From Dromaius novaehollandiae (taxonomy: Eukaryota; Chordata; Aves; Casuariiformes; Dromaiidae), in assembly GCF_036370855.1 (NCBI RefSeq), contig NC_088099.1, forward strand, positions 77,169,218-77,233,217: 64,000 nucleotides of DNA. Reading direction: 5' to 3'. The position numbers were made by a program, and so were the translations under genes. Below are positions 13,061 through 47,829 of the stretch, one piece after another. A model generated the notes under the pieces. The model was not told the DNA's origin and ran no database searches. It saw only the letters and a program-made list of their open reading frames with translations. How positions within the stretch are numbered: the first letter of the stretch is position 1; every line of letters starts with the position of its first letter.

Positions 13061-16000
13061 ATATCATCTTAATCCATAAAATGAAACCCCTCTGTGATTG
13101 TGAACTGTCTGCAGCTTTCTAACAATGTGCAGTCTTTGATAAAAAATGTTTTTTTTCCCACTCTTCTATTCTTACAGAATTTCTTGAAACCAGTCTTTTA
13201 AATGGTCTGATCATATGAACCACATCCCTAATAGTGAGTAAGGGAAACACAATCTGTTTCCTTTTGTTTATCACCTAGGTGGATAGCAATCACTATATGG
13301 AAAATTACAGGAACAGCATTTGCTTTGCATCTCGTGTCATGCAGGTTAGTGAGTCTGGTTTGGACTCCCCTGACTGAATGCATAAGATGGACAGGTTTTC
13401 ACAGCAGAGAGGACTGCAGCTTGGCATTCAAAGCAACATCTCGGAATAGTTCTAAGGGTTTAGGAATTTCTAAGATAGCTTAAAAACAATAATGAATTTA
13501 TTACTAAACTGTTATTTTAGGGCAGCCTGTTAGAAATGCTGCCCTTTGCAGCCCCATGTGTCTCTCTTGAAGTGCAGAACATGCAATAAGTTTTGGAGGA
13601 TTTACTTTCTAGACCATCTTACCATGTATCCTAGACCTCTGAACCGGATGGGTTTTGCAGTCCCAATTGAATCTGATTGAAGCTGACATCTGTATGGTTC
13701 TGTGAGGGCTGTGGGAAGAAAGTACTAAATATGTCAGGTTAGAGAGTCCCTGAGCAGTTTGACAACTGTTAGTCAGAATGCACCATTTTGGAAAAGTATG
13801 CTGACTCATGTCATAAGAGAGGAAAGGGTTTTTTTTTTTTTAATTAAGTGGTTGAGTCTAGATTCTCTTCTTGACTTTTCCAGCATTCCCATGTGACAGG
13901 GCAAATCACTAAATACCTCTCTGCATAAAAGCTGTATATGTATGGGAATTACAACTTTTTTTTTTGTCTTATTCCATTGCATTTAAATGTCTTCAAAGCA
14001 GAAGATGTCTCCAATTATGGATGTGAAGAGTGCTTGGCACAATGAGCCCCTTATTTCAATTGGGAGTTCTACAGGCCACTGTCATTCAAATGGCAATAAT
14101 GTCCAAAAGAATGAGGACCCGCTACTCTGGTTGCTTCCATTTGATATTATGGTATGAGCAGATCTGAAAATTAGGCCAAAGCATCCTGACAGCCAATGAG
14201 AATGTAAGTGTGTATTCATAGCATTGCAGACCAGTCAGAAGAGAACGGAGGGGGAAAGGGGGGATTAGTTCTAAGCCAGATCAGTTTCTTGGTCTTTTTC
14301 ACCTTGCATCTGCACAGTCATCTCTACTGGCCTAAGGAAAGTGAAGGCGATGCAGTGGGAAGAAGCAGGCGGGCATAGTGTGACTACTTCTTCTGACTGA
14401 AGGCCTGCCTTATGTCAGCTAGCAACATTTGGGAAGCCAAAATTACGTGGTAGCCCATACTGAACCAGGCCTCATGTTTTACCTGGGCTGTAAGAAGAAT
14501 AATGCACTGCAGAGATCTGGAAAATGCTAACACCAAGTAGCATTTCCCACTGTATTTATTAGATTTCTGTGACTGTTTTTGCCCCTAGAAGTCCAGCAGC
14601 ATGATTCCATAACCTTTGCATATTATCTTCAGAATTAAAAATTCCAGCTCATGCAGAGAAGCTTCTTTGGAGGCATGGAATAAAGTGAGTTTGTTTGGTT
14701 TTTTTCTTCCAGAAATCTAATGTTTTGCAAGGGAATTTGAAGACTTCCTTTTAGTTCATGAAATCTACTCTTTTAGTCTCTCAGGTTCAGCCACTCTTGA
14801 TAACTTATTTTGAGAAGTCTTTTATTTAAAACCTTCTAGACAGAAAACTATCGCCTATAATCAAAAATAGATGTAATTCCATGCCTGAATGTGCAACAGA
14901 TTGAGTCCTGGTTCTTTTTTCCAAAAGACTGAATTGTGTCAGTTTGCCCAGTTGCTGGAAATACTTTTCATTGCAGTTCCCTCAGGAGATCAGTTCTGTA
15001 AAATTTGAACACAGAGGCCTCCAGCTTTGAAATTTTATTTTCATGGCTTAAATTTGTTCCCAAACTCCTTAATTTCAAAGGACCAGTAATCCACAAGAGT
15101 TTACTTTAGAAATCAGATGAAAAGCAGATGTTTGTGCTGAATATTACAAGGCTCCGTATAGCAAGTGGGAAACATCATCTAATGAAATTACTCAGTGTGG
15201 AAATTCTTGACTCTGGCCCAGTTCACAAAACTTACAAAGAACCATCCCATAAGTTTGATTAGGCCCTTTGAAATTAAGGGTTTGAGAAACAAAATTAAGG
15301 GATGAAAATAAAATTCCAAAACTTGAGGACTCCAAGTTCCAATTTTTCTAAGGCATTAGTGCTACATTTAAAACTGACCCTTTCAGTGAACTGCAACAGG
15401 AAGTATTTTCAGAAACTGGGCAAGCTAACATGGCTCAGTCTTTTCTCCAAAAGCAGGAGGAAAAATGTATACTTATGAGGCAAGTCTTCTCAGTAATCAC
15501 TTTCTTTATGTGTTCATGTTAGCTTATCTTTTCATTTGTTGAAATACAGAATTTCTTCTAATGCTTCACTTTTTACTTGAATGTCTTTCCTGATAAAATA
15601 AATCCTTTGCTTGCTTTTTTAACAAGTTATAGTATTTATTTCAATAAATTATCCTTAGAAAGTACAGCAATTCTGCCTGGTTTCAATTAAAATCTCATTA
15701 AAAACATCCAGTAATTTACCCTCAAGAGAAACTCTTGATTCCTTGATATGTCATGAGATATTTTTCATTAATTTAAGAGGCTTTTTACCTTCCCATTGTA
15801 TATGGAAAGAAAATGGTGGTCAAACTTAGAATGTGGTATTCAAATACTAGTTTTTCTGCTAATAACATACAAAAACCTTTCTTAATTAGAAACAAACAAT
15901 AGACTTCACCTGTAACCTACTGAGGAGCCTTCAGGTTCCATAACTTTTCTATTCTTTTCTAGTGATTTACAGTGGCTTAGAGCATAACTATATTCTAGCT

Positions 16001-19000
16001 GGTTTTATTTATTGTCTTACTTTCCAAATTAGGGCAATACTGGTATAATTTTTCTACTTGTTTTTTTTGACCTTCTTTGTTATTGGGAGGGTGTATTAAA
16101 AACTGGCTGGGACAGTCTCAATTTAGCCTCGGAATGGATATCTTTTACTTTGGTCATTAGACTCATCTTTTTCTTATCCTGGGAATGCCCAATAAGTTTG
16201 TTTTCTTTCTTTGTTAACAAATTAACACATTTTGCTTTAGAGAGGCTCAAAAGTTCACTAACGACACTGGGTTTGGTAAAGGCTTCTGGGTAAGTTAAGA
16301 CATTAACTCCATTGGATGATCTTAATACATAATGAGTATACTCCTTATTACTACTTAGTAAATTAAATGATTTCAAATACTCTTTATATGCTTTAATTAA
16401 AAATATTTTATATGGTCTTTGTATGTTTACAGAATTTAAGCTTAGGTGAGCAGAAGGCCATGTTGCTTGCACCCCACGTCAAGCATCACTTTGCTTCTAC
16501 CTTTAAAGATAACTTGCAGAATGTTTTCATGTGAACATGTATCTAAGCCTTGGGACCTTTATTTACTATTTGTGTACATGCTGGAGTAGAACACCAAACC
16601 TTGGTTGTACTGAAAATTGGACTAATTTGAAGTGTAAGAACTGGAGCTTAACAAAAAGGCAGGTAGGCACAGCAGTTATATTTTAACTGTGTGTGAGGGG
16701 AGGCATACATAGAATGAAGAAAGACAGGTGGAATCAGATAAGATATTATCTGAATCTTGAGAACTTGGGGAGAAAAGCTGCATGTGAACTCATGAAGTCA
16801 ATCATTAAAGCAAGTTATAATGAGAACTAGGTAAAAGAGGGAAAATTATATTGGCCTGTATTGAATGTGTTCCAAGTTACCAACTGTAATTAGTGTTTGT
16901 GAAATCACTAACTGTTTCCATGGAAATAAATGCAATACTATAAATGCAGCATTTTGACTTCTTCATAGGATCAAACAAAGATGGAAAGGAACAAATCCCT
17001 GTGTAAACATCAATATCATCAATTAATTAGGAAACACAGCAAGATAAATAATAAGACCCCACGAAAGGTAATTTAATTTCTATTTTCTGTCTGATATGTT
17101 TGAAATTTTCCTCAGTATCAAACTCTCTCTTCAATTCACTTTCATTCTACAGTAGTACTTATTCACAGGCAAGAAGAACTTCAGACCACAGTGGAAGTTA
17201 CTGAGGAGGGAGTTTTTTTAAACACATTAGGAAGGTAAAGACCTGGGGCTATATGAGGTATTTCAGCTATTTAAACACATTTCTTTGTTTAAATTTCACT
17301 TAGCTTATTTATTTATTTATTTATTTGAGATAAAATTCCACATAAACAAGCCCAGAGTTCTGTGTTCTCTTAAGAAAAAACAATAAACAATCTAAAGTAT
17401 TAAACAATGGAAAAATTGGTATTTTCCATGGTCTCGTCTCTTTCATGTCTTCGGAATCTTGCACTTACATTAAAATAGTTCCATTATACACACATAAGTA
17501 TCTTGAGATATACATAATATCTAATTACAGCTGGAATCCCACCCTTCTCTTTAAAGAATATGCCTGCTTTTATGAGTTCAAATCAGAACGTTGAGCTCAT
17601 CTAACTTTCACAGCAGTGTCACAACTTCACAAATCCAGATTATTTCTATAAGTAAACGTAGCCAGAACGTTATGTATTATGAATGTAAAAGTAAAGGTAC
17701 CTACTGTTTAAAGAAAGAAAAAATGATGAAAGTGTTTCCATATGGTAAATAAGTTTCCTTTTCCTTATATTTGGCAAATCAGTATATTTGTAATGCTCAA
17801 AAGAGTAGATCAGGAATACAGTTCATGCCATCGACTGTCAAGAATTTGTTTAACTCACTCCCTGGTTACTCGATTACTACATCAATGGCGTCATTTAAAA
17901 AAGTTAAGCCTTTTTATCCATTAATAATGGTTGTTTAATCCATATCTTGCAATATTCCCAATGGTCAGTTTTACTAATTTATTAAAGAACAGCTAAATAT
18001 CTCTTTTCTAAATACTCATTATCCAGTTGGTATCATAGCTCACTTCCAAATGTTAGATTGAGACTATTCAAAATCCTGCTCATCGATGACAGTCATATAG
18101 ACAGGATAAACAATGTCAGTTTGAACACAGGGGTTATTTCGAAAATTTTAATGCCTTTTTTTGGTGTTTGCATAAAATTTGATACAGTGAAAACCTAAAT
18201 TGCCCAGAGAAAGAGAAGGAAATCAAAATAAGGGCATTCACTGGCCACTAACTCAGAAAACGAAACCTTTTGTTCCCAGCTCTGTAACTGATACGCTGTA
18301 TGTCCCTGGACATGTCACACATTTTTTCTTTGGTGCTCTTTGTTCTGTTATGTCTCTTTGGACTGAAGGTTCTCCTGGGTGGGTCCTGTAAGTGCTAATT
18401 AGAGCAACTAGCAAAATGGGCTCCCACTCTCTGTTGTAGCCTCTAGGTGCTGCTATAATACAAATAATTAGTCAAAAGATATGTTTCACAGCTTTCACAG
18501 AGGGTGTTGCCAATTTTTTGTCACAGACATGCTGAATTTTATACCAGTAAACCTCTCACCTTTAACTTAAGTGAAATTTTAGTTTTTTATATTGGACAAA
18601 TGAACTTGAATGTGAAAAGTAAAAGCAGGATAGCTCTAGAAAGAGGTTTGACTCATCTCTAGCTAAAGTTGCTCATTCTGGGGGGCTCTGGTGCAAGCCC
18701 TCTGTTCAAGGACACTCTACTAGATAAATCCACTACCATATTCCTGACTCAGACCAAACTTCCAATGCTAAATTTAATGGTCAGGCATCACATCTCCCTG
18801 AAGATTCTCTCATTGATGTGATTTAGGTTTATAAGCACATAAGGCACACATAAAGGTACAAATGCAGATGATCTAGATCAGGACATAGCTGAGTTCTCCT
18901 GCCTAAGGACAAAATTTATAGCCCTGAAGTAATTGCAAATTGAAATAACTTGTGAGTTTAGTGAGGATAATCTTTGTCTTGTGGGGTGGAAATTCAGATT

Positions 19001-20600
19001 CCGGTATGGATGTATCACAAGATCTGCATGTTTTGTGTATAATAAGGTACTACTATGCAAAACTCATTGCCATTCTCATTAAACATTTTAAGAGTGGTAG
19101 TTTAAATTTTAAAATCAGGCAAAAATAACAAATGAATTGGAAGAGTTTGAGCAATACTTTGTTCTGTCACATTTCCAAAGAATGAGCTGCCGACCCTGCA
19201 GCCTACCGCAGTACATCATTTGATGTAACCTCCAGCTGAGAAGTTCCAACAGAATAACAGCTCTCACAGAGGTATGCTGGAACCATTAGTAGTTATGGAG
19301 ATATTGGAATAGTGGCAGATGTCTGCTAGAACTGCTTAGAAAATGCATTTGTAGTTAAATAGTTTTATTTGGTAGAGGATAAGTGATCCCTCCTACAAAG
19401 CAAAGGCACAGTAAGGAGAGGAACTGGCCGCGCATTTCAAAAACATTGCAGATGCCACCTGGAGTGTTATTTTAGCAGGATGCATTGGTACAAAGAGGTG
19501 GAAGATGGGATCAGAACCCTGTGCTCTTCCTAGCTAGCCCTATACACTATGGGATAAAGAGCACTATAGCTAACCCCTCTCTTGTGGCTGTCATTATCTG
19601 CAAGTTAATTACAACCTCTTCCTGGTAGGGAGGAGACATACAGAGAGGAGATGCTCTGGTCCTTCTGTAGTTGAACCTCTAGGACAGCCGTGGCCTAGCT
19701 CTCAATATCTAACTGAGATTCTGTAACCAGATACTGCAGGTCTTATTATATTTACATAAAAGTTATTACAAGCTAAAGACTAGACATTAAATTGCCAGTG
19801 TTCTTAAGCATGCTTCACCAATTTTCCCACTTTTAAGATTCAAGTAGACAAATTTTTAATGTTTTATAAATGATAAAAAATTCACATCAGATTTTAACAG
19901 AATTAAGCATACTTACTCAACACACATGGGGCCTCTGAAAAAAATGTTATTCAATTTAATAAGTTTAATTTACATTGTATATGTACAAGAGCATTTCTTT
20001 CAACCCACAGGTTAACACCACAAAAAAAAGGAAAAAGTACTGCTGTTAGAGGAGTGAAGAAACTCTTGAAACACTGTTGTCTGAAATAAAAGCAAGGCAC
20101 TCTCCCCTAACACCTGATATATTCCTGAATTCTGCCTATACAAAGGCATGTTCACACTGAGAGAGCTCTAACAAAAGTAGTGAATTGAATCTGCATTAAT
20201 TCTTTCTTTTACTGTTGCGCCCTGGCCCTGGTTGACTCGCTGATGAATCTGTGTATTGAAGTGAAGGACAATCCCACAGGTGACGTGATTTATGAGAGTA
20301 TCACAGTAAAGACTAGCTGTGGAAGACTGAAGCAGACTGGCTACATGAAATCTCATATGGGGCTCTGGACCTGCCACCTCCCACTCACAACCCACTTGAA
20401 TAAACCTTGCTCAAAAAAAAGCAACTTTACTATACTATGCTGATTTGTGCAAAAGTTCTTTTTGAGGGCTCCCTCCCAGGAAGTGGTTGCAAGCCCTCAT
20501 CTGGTGCTCAGCACCTTGCAGGACTTGCCCCTAGAGAAAAGTGATTTCTCAAGGGGCCTCACGTTTTACACAAGGAGACAAAAGTAACCATAATTCTGGA
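13060..20600. other. AT-rich intergenic DNA
   Basis: No gene recognised. The longest open frame, 130 codons on the minus strand (16,472-16,080), begins at GTG rather than ATG, matches no family I know and lacks supporting splice or promoter signals. A (TTTA)n run is at 17305-17326. Confidence 0.7.
17305..17326. repeat. (TTTA)n microsatellite
   Basis: Five and a half TTTA/TTAT units. Confidence 0.9.
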
Positions 20601-20640
20601 TTTTGTGTCTGTGTGTTTTTGTATGCACACCTATGGGTGA

Positions 20641-20704
20641 GTGTGTGTATGTGTGTGTGTATATATATATATGTATGTATGTGTGTATATATATATATAT
20701 ATAT
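20641..20704. repeat. (GT)n/(AT)n microsatellite
   Basis: GT repeats passing into AT and ATGT repeats, about 710 bases from the complementary tract at 21415-21486. Confidence 0.9.
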
Positions 20705-22651
20705 TTAATGTATACAAAAGCTGAAATTCAGTCAAAATATATTTGTCTTGCTGGTCAGGCTTGTTACAGCAACCTACAAGAAACATTAGCTTCTCTGATA
20801 TTTAATTATGCTATTATGTTTTCACATAAGCTTAAAAGTCAATACAAAAAGCAATACGTTTTCAAATATTATCTGCAGGTAAACCAGAAATATTAACTAT
20901 AGTGACTAGAAGTCTGTTTCCCTACTGATACTACTATAAATCTTGATATAAGAATAGTTTTTTCATAAAAGCACATCCAAACATAGTAAGTGATAAAATA
21001 CCAGATTACTATTTGAAAACCGTACAGTGACTCAATATCTGGGTTATCCTTTGCAGCAATTAGGCAATTCATTTGGCATCTGTTTGATTGTATAATTTAA
21101 TTTCCATATAAACAGCATAGTTTAAAAAAAGACAAAAGCTAGAATGTTTAAAGCTAACAAAAGATACAGTGACATCAGGTTGACATTCAGAAATTTCCTT
21201 AGCAAAATGACCAACAAAATTTTGACTTAATACAGTGCATATAAAGTGTTTTAGAACTAAAATTTTTAAATATTATTTGAATTTAGCAAAACAGGAGCAA
21301 GATTTTAATATCAAAGTGCTAAACAGTACTGCCTTAGAAGTCACTGCAAATAAACTGTAAAATAACTCTGCTTGTGATTTGACAGATATTTTATATACAA
21401 ATGGTTAATAAAAAGACACACGCGCGCACACACACACACACACAGAGTATATACATATATATATACACATTATATATATGTATATAATTCTCCAACTGGT
21501 GTATCTGAGTCAGTGTGAACACCCCATTTAGTTATTTTGTGTAACAGGGCTCTCATGAGCTGGCAGTCATTGCAATAAATACAGGCAAAGCCATTACAAT
21601 ATACCATGCATACAAACATTTATACAAATAAAGACACTATGCAACAAATTATTTCATATTAATATGGCATCAACAGTATAAACATACAAAAAGGAGTACG
21701 AACACGGAATGTTTAAACGCAGCCCACTATATCCTCCCTAGCACTTACATTCATACTATTTTACAAGACTTGCTTGTTCTTCAAAACCATCTTGTGTCTG
21801 TTTAATAACTTGTTACTTATGTTAAAGTCTAAAACTTAGCTATCCCTGATGCTGACCCTGTATGCTCCAGTCACTACTTACTTGGACTTCCTTGTCTAAG
21901 GAACAACTGAATCACTGTTGTTCCTGTGTCTTCCACATACATTTGTCAGTAAGTCATTCTACATGGAATCAAGTTTGGAAAACTCTGTCATGTAAGTTAG
22001 TGCATGTAATTTTCTCACTTGATTTCTTCCATTTATTTTCATATTAAAATAAATTAGTTAATAAACAAGACTTAGTAAGACAGCACTTTAAAAAATTGCA
22101 CTTGCACACGGGAGCTAACAGCCATTGTCATTTTGCTATATTTGATTTATATGAAATGTTCAGTTGAATGTACTTTGTTATAAAAAGTGAACTTTTGTTT
22201 AGATTGTGCTGATGTATGTGCCCTTGATGCAGGAAGTATGCTAAAGGTATTGTCACAAAATACATACTACCCTGGCAAACAACTATCTGCTGTTCTTGTT
22301 TTCAAACACACAGCTTCTACAATTTTATTCCTCATAAACAATGAGGTGTTAAACAACAGATTTAAAACAGTCATGTTAACCTTTTACTGCTGCTGGGATA
22401 GCATTGTCCAAAAGTGCCATATTAGCAATTTAAAAAACCCCAAATCACACAAAAGAAAACAAAGAACACAACCCCAAAACAGTAAGCAAGTAAGTTTTAG
22501 GCCTCAGGTTGTAAGGACAAAGCGCCAGAAAAAAACCTCATTTTAGAGCTGGAGCTGCTTTTCTGTTAAGTGAGGGCAGAAACGTTAGCTGTAAGTCACA
22601 ATCCATTTGCCTGCTCTGGTGGGCATTTGCCTTTCATGAGGGTGACTTCAC
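20700..22651 (-). other. NR4A3: Probable NR4A3 3' UTR (end not determined)
   Basis: The minus-strand sequence after the stop codon is AT-rich and holds several AU-rich elements, for example UAUUUAUU at 21581-21574 and UUUAUUU-type motifs near 21,350, 21,630 and 22,040. Such elements are typical of rapidly degraded immediate-early mRNAs. Candidate poly(A) signals on the minus strand are AATAAA at 22329-22324 and 22037-22032, and ATTAAA at 21806-21801 and 21101-21096. None can be chosen without cDNA, so the lower boundary is a guess based on the several-kilobase 3' UTR of mammalian NR4A3. Confidence 0.5.
21415..21486. repeat. (CA)n/(TA)n microsatellite
   Basis: Alternating CA followed by CG/CA and then TA dinucleotides. 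It lies in the presumed NR4A3 3' UTR and is nearly complementary to the (GT)n/(AT)n tract at 20641-20704. Confidence 0.9.
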
Positions 22652-43799
<21,148 letters not shown>

Positions 43800-43801
43800 A
43801 T

Positions 43802-46607
43802 CTGCAAGGGCAAAGGGGGGTGTTAACAACAAGCCTGGCACTCAGAGGCGGCACTTCAGACCTTTGCTAACGTCTTCCTTAGGAGCTTACCCACATTCCA
43901 CAGAGCTCAGTTAGACACCGAACTCCCGTGCTCGCTGGGACATGGGAAATATAAATTAGCTTTGAGTCCTTGTCTTTCAGTAAAAAATACGTACTAGGAT
44001 CGACTAAATATTAGGCATTAGGCATCCTGCTCTCATTTAGTCACTGGAGCAACTCAGATTTATACTAGTGTCAGTGAGAGTATAACTCATCTCAAAACAC
44101 CTTAGATCTGCTGCTTAATATATACAGGTGTCAATGAGAATTAAATAAGTATAATGAAAACAGTTTATGACTCTAAATCTATCTCTGTATGTGCGCAACT
44201 GTGCCATAAAATTTTCATGAAGGGTAAACTAGATTATCAAATGCGTAATATTAGAAATTACATTTATTAAAGTAACAGAAGCTACAGTGTATGTCGGGTC
44301 AGAGAAACAACTCAAGTCACAGTGTTTTCTACTTAGGACTTGCAAACATCAATTTTGCTTACTCAGCTGTGAGGCTTCAAAGAATATTTCTGGTCAGATA
44401 ATAATTCTAGGTTGGTGTCTAACTAGTTTTAAGGCTTATGTGTGGTATAACATTCTCCTAAAGAAGTGGGTGGTACAGTGTATCCCCAAATTTTCAAAAA
44501 TGTAAGGGAAAAAGTATGTGGTATTTCTGTTTCTGTTTTTATAAGAAAGGAGGGTTTAGGCTGACAATATAATTGCTTTTTTCCATTAGTCATAAAAGTT
44601 AATGTGGTTCACTGATAGCTGGAATGGTTGTAGCAACACAGTCACTGCCTATAAAGATTTGTGTTTTTCTTTCGCATTTCCTACTATTCTGCTTTCCTTT
44701 GCTGCTCGCAAGAAATAATGGACCCAATTCTGCAATCCATTTGAGGTTTGCTTGATTAACCTCTGTTAGATTCTAGCTCAGTATTTGCAACCAAAACTAA
44801 AAGCGCATGATGAGTTGCAGTGCCACAGCATAGGAATAAAATGCATTTTTTCATCAGTTAGTATAAATTCTCTTATCAAGAGAACAGAAAATAAAGTAAT
44901 CTTATCACCCGTGGAGAAAATGTATATCAAAATTAAGTGCTGTTTATCTCTTCCTAATTGTGGTAATTTATATTCCAAAGGCACTTGTTAAACAATCCAC
45001 ATAAAAAACTGCATTAAAAATACGGGTTTTCTCTCAGTAATTTAAGAACCACCTTCACTTTTAAAGTATTAATTTGAATCTATCATGCAAGAATCCAAAT
45101 AGTTTAGATATGTTTGTCGGCAAAGCAGGCAGGAAAAGATTAAAAGTTGATTTAACACAAACTAAGAACCACATTTCAATTATCGTGCCATCACAAACCC
45201 TTCAGATCTTTCTCCTTATCAAGAAAATATTAAAAAGTGAGAGAAATTTAGTGCTATTATTTTCCAGAATCGCTAAGACCTTTCTGCGTGTAAATCCAAA
45301 TACTTAGATAAAAAACATAGCAGGACTACACTTTCAGAAACTTCACCTCCCAATCTTATTTATATATTTTCTATTATTCTCCTTTTTACTGTCAATTTCT
45401 GTACATGCTATTCAATGTACATAGATGTCATGCCAGTTCCTATTACTATCATGCACCAGTTTAAGGACTGTCTGTTAAAGCATGCTGATCAGTGCTTAAT
45501 CAAATCAAAAGGGAAAGAAATTTCTTTTATGCACCTCCACTGAGAACTGACTGAGAAACGCAACTGAACGAGCAGGCAGATAATGCCACAAATGGACTTG
45601 TTCATACACACTCCTGTGAAGGAAAAAAAGGCTTTTTGCTTGCTCTGAAAATGAGCAGGAGTTCAGGAGAACAGATCTCTACCTTCCCCCCCCCCGCCCC
45701 CCAAACAGGGTGCGCTTGTGAGCATAACGGGGCTATGTTACTGAATTCCGTTCTAAGCGGCGTAAGAAGCAGAGGTCTAAAATAAGTCCGACCTGAGGAA
45801 AGAAAAAATATCCCTGCCGTACGGATCTGTTGCGATCTGGAGGACTCCTCCTACTTCGCGCTTTGCTAGCGCGTTCGACGGGCCGGTTCTAACCCCTACT
45901 TTTCCACTTAGGGCACCGATATTAATTACCCTGAAAAGTAAATACCTGAGACTCTTTTTTTCTTTCTTTACCAACAATATTTGAAAAAACACGGCAGGCA
46001 CATTGAGAAGCCGTATGTCATCACAACCAAAATGAATGAGTAAAAAATCAGGGGAGGAACATTCAGAGCTATTATCCCTTCTGAACTCTTTGCACGAGCT
46101 TGACATAAAGGATGCACAGTTTAACAGGAAGCAAGCAATGTTCTTCATAAACACATTAACATCCCATCCACTTGCTTGCAATTTGCTCCTTAAATGTTTA
46201 CGCGCATCTTTGGTTTGGAACTTTCAGTTCCCGTGTATCCAGTGATGATAAGGCTAGAAGTGGTATTAACGCAGGCGTTTTCAATAGCACGAGGTCCAGA
46301 TCCTTTTCGGATGTGAACTCTCCGCCGTGCCCTTAAAGTCAAGCGGGATGGCAGGGACCAAAGGCGGCCACGGGAGGTGGGCAACTGGGAGACAATTGCA
46401 AGCATTTGCAAGAGGCGGAGGTCGCGGCAAGGCGAGCCCTTTGCCGCCCCATCTGCGTGAGTCTCCTGCTCCTTCTCTCCCGGGAGGGAGACGCCGAGCA
46501 GGCTCAGCCGTGCGGCCCCCAGAAGCGGCCCCCGCGGCGGCGGGGGCGGCGCGGGGCGAGCGGGAGCGGGGCGCGGGGCGGTGCGACGCGGCGGGGCAGG
46601 GCCTTAC
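43802..46607 (-). other. NR4A3: NR4A3 intron upstream of the first coding exon
   Basis: From the CCAG|GTAAGG donor (46607) to the cccttgcag acceptor (43802). The donor choice is inferred from its consensus and position at the edge of a CpG island, while the acceptor is certain. The intron is AT-rich with a C-rich run near 45,687-45,702. The 134-codon minus open frame at 45,777-46,181 has no recognisable family. Confidence 0.6.
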
Positions 46608-47120
46608 CTGGAGGGTATCTTGCTCGCTGAATGGTGGGGCTGGGTGTCCGGCCGGAGGAGGCGGCAGCGGGAGGCGCAGGCGGCGGGGTCCGTGCCGGCC
46701 GGGAGCTGTCTGCGGCGCCGGGGTGGGAGCCTGGCCTCGGCGGCAGGCGCTCTTCCGACCCGGGCTCTGGCGCGCAGCGGGAGAAGGAAGGGTACAGTCA
46801 GGGGAGAGCCGGTGGCCGCCCGGGCGCCGGGCGCAGCACCCGCCGGCGGCGGCGCGCGCGGGGGCGGCGGGCAGCGGGGAGCCAGCGCCGCACCGAAGCG
46901 GGGCTGGGGGAGGAAATGTGTCCCCGCTCCCTCTCCGCCCGGCAGAGTGCTTCGGGGCACAGGGGGAGCAGCGCGGCGGTGGCAGTCCCTCCTCCCCCCT
47001 TGTCGCTCAGCAAGCCCCCACCTTGCTCCGAGGGAGAAGAGAGAGGCTAGTTGGGAAGCGCGTTTTCCGTCAGCCCCGCTCGCTCTCTCCCTCACCACAC
47101 AAAAGGAAGAAGGCACCGGG
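46608..47120 (-). other. NR4A3: Candidate NR4A3 non-coding 5' exon
   Basis: On the minus strand a strong acceptor (a run of eight T then ccag, ending at 47121) and a near-perfect donor CCAG|GTAAGG (46607) frame 513 GC-rich bases. Mammalian NR4A3 has non-coding 5' exons before the ATG exon. Joined to 43801, the frame entering the start codon is open for 63 codons back to a TGA at 46800-46798, with no ATG, so translation would still begin at MPCVQ. The exon may instead extend further upstream as a first exon. Confidence 0.45.
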
Positions 47121-47348
47121 CTGGAAAAAAAAGGACAGGGGAAGCGGAGGTGCCGTGTTCTCGCTTGCTTGTTTGTTTTTCTGGTAAGGAGCGGGGGTTA
47201 GCGGGAAGGCAGGGAGAGAGCCGACTCGGGGCAGAGGTGACTCCAACAAGCGGGACAGCATCTCCCCGAAGATGCCCGCGCATCCATTAATGCGGCGCGT
47301 TCCTTGGCAGCGTGGCCGCCCGCGGAGCAGGAAGTTTCTTTTTCGGCT

Positions 47349-47366
47349 GGGGGGGGGGGGGGGGGG
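47349..47366. repeat. G18 homopolymer
   Basis: Eighteen consecutive G on the plus strand in the CpG island; possible G-quadruplex former, or C tract in the NR4A3 strand. Confidence 0.85.
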
Positions 47367-47829
47367 CCTCAGAAGCAGGCTGGAAGTTTTTATGCAAGGT
47401 AGCGACCGGCCGGGGGGACGAGACTTGAGGGGTTTCCTACCAATGCGGCCAGGCTCCGGCGTTTGCAGCCCTGCCGCCTCGGGGCGGCGCGGCCCGGCTG
47501 CGGGGCTCGGCCCCAGACGCAGGGCAACTGTGCCCCCCGCACCGCTCGGCGGCGGGGCGCCTCGCCGCCCTAAACGCAGGCGAGGCGGGAGGGAGCGCGG
47601 GCCCGCCGCGCCCCGCTGCCCGCCGCGCTCCGGGCCCCCCATCCCACGGAAGGGGTCTGTTGCAGCCCCGGGCCGCCGGGGCTCCCGGGACGGCCGGGGC
47701 TCCCGGGGCCGCCGCGCGCTCGCCCCCCTCGGACGGCACGGAGCGGCGGGGCTGCGCCGGCAGCGTGCCCCGGGAGCTCCCCTCGGGGAGCGTCAAGAGC
47801 TCCCTCACCCGCTCCTGCGCTCTCCGTCT

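Noticed and set aside
16080..16472. 130-codon minus-strand open frame in AT-rich intergenic DNA
   Set aside because: Starts at GTG, no family recognised, no splice, promoter or poly(A) context; about one frame of this length is expected by chance in a window this size.
1..19900. STX17, the mammalian 3' neighbour of NR4A3
   Set aside because: No STX17-like peptide was found on either strand, so the gene must lie outside the window if synteny holds.
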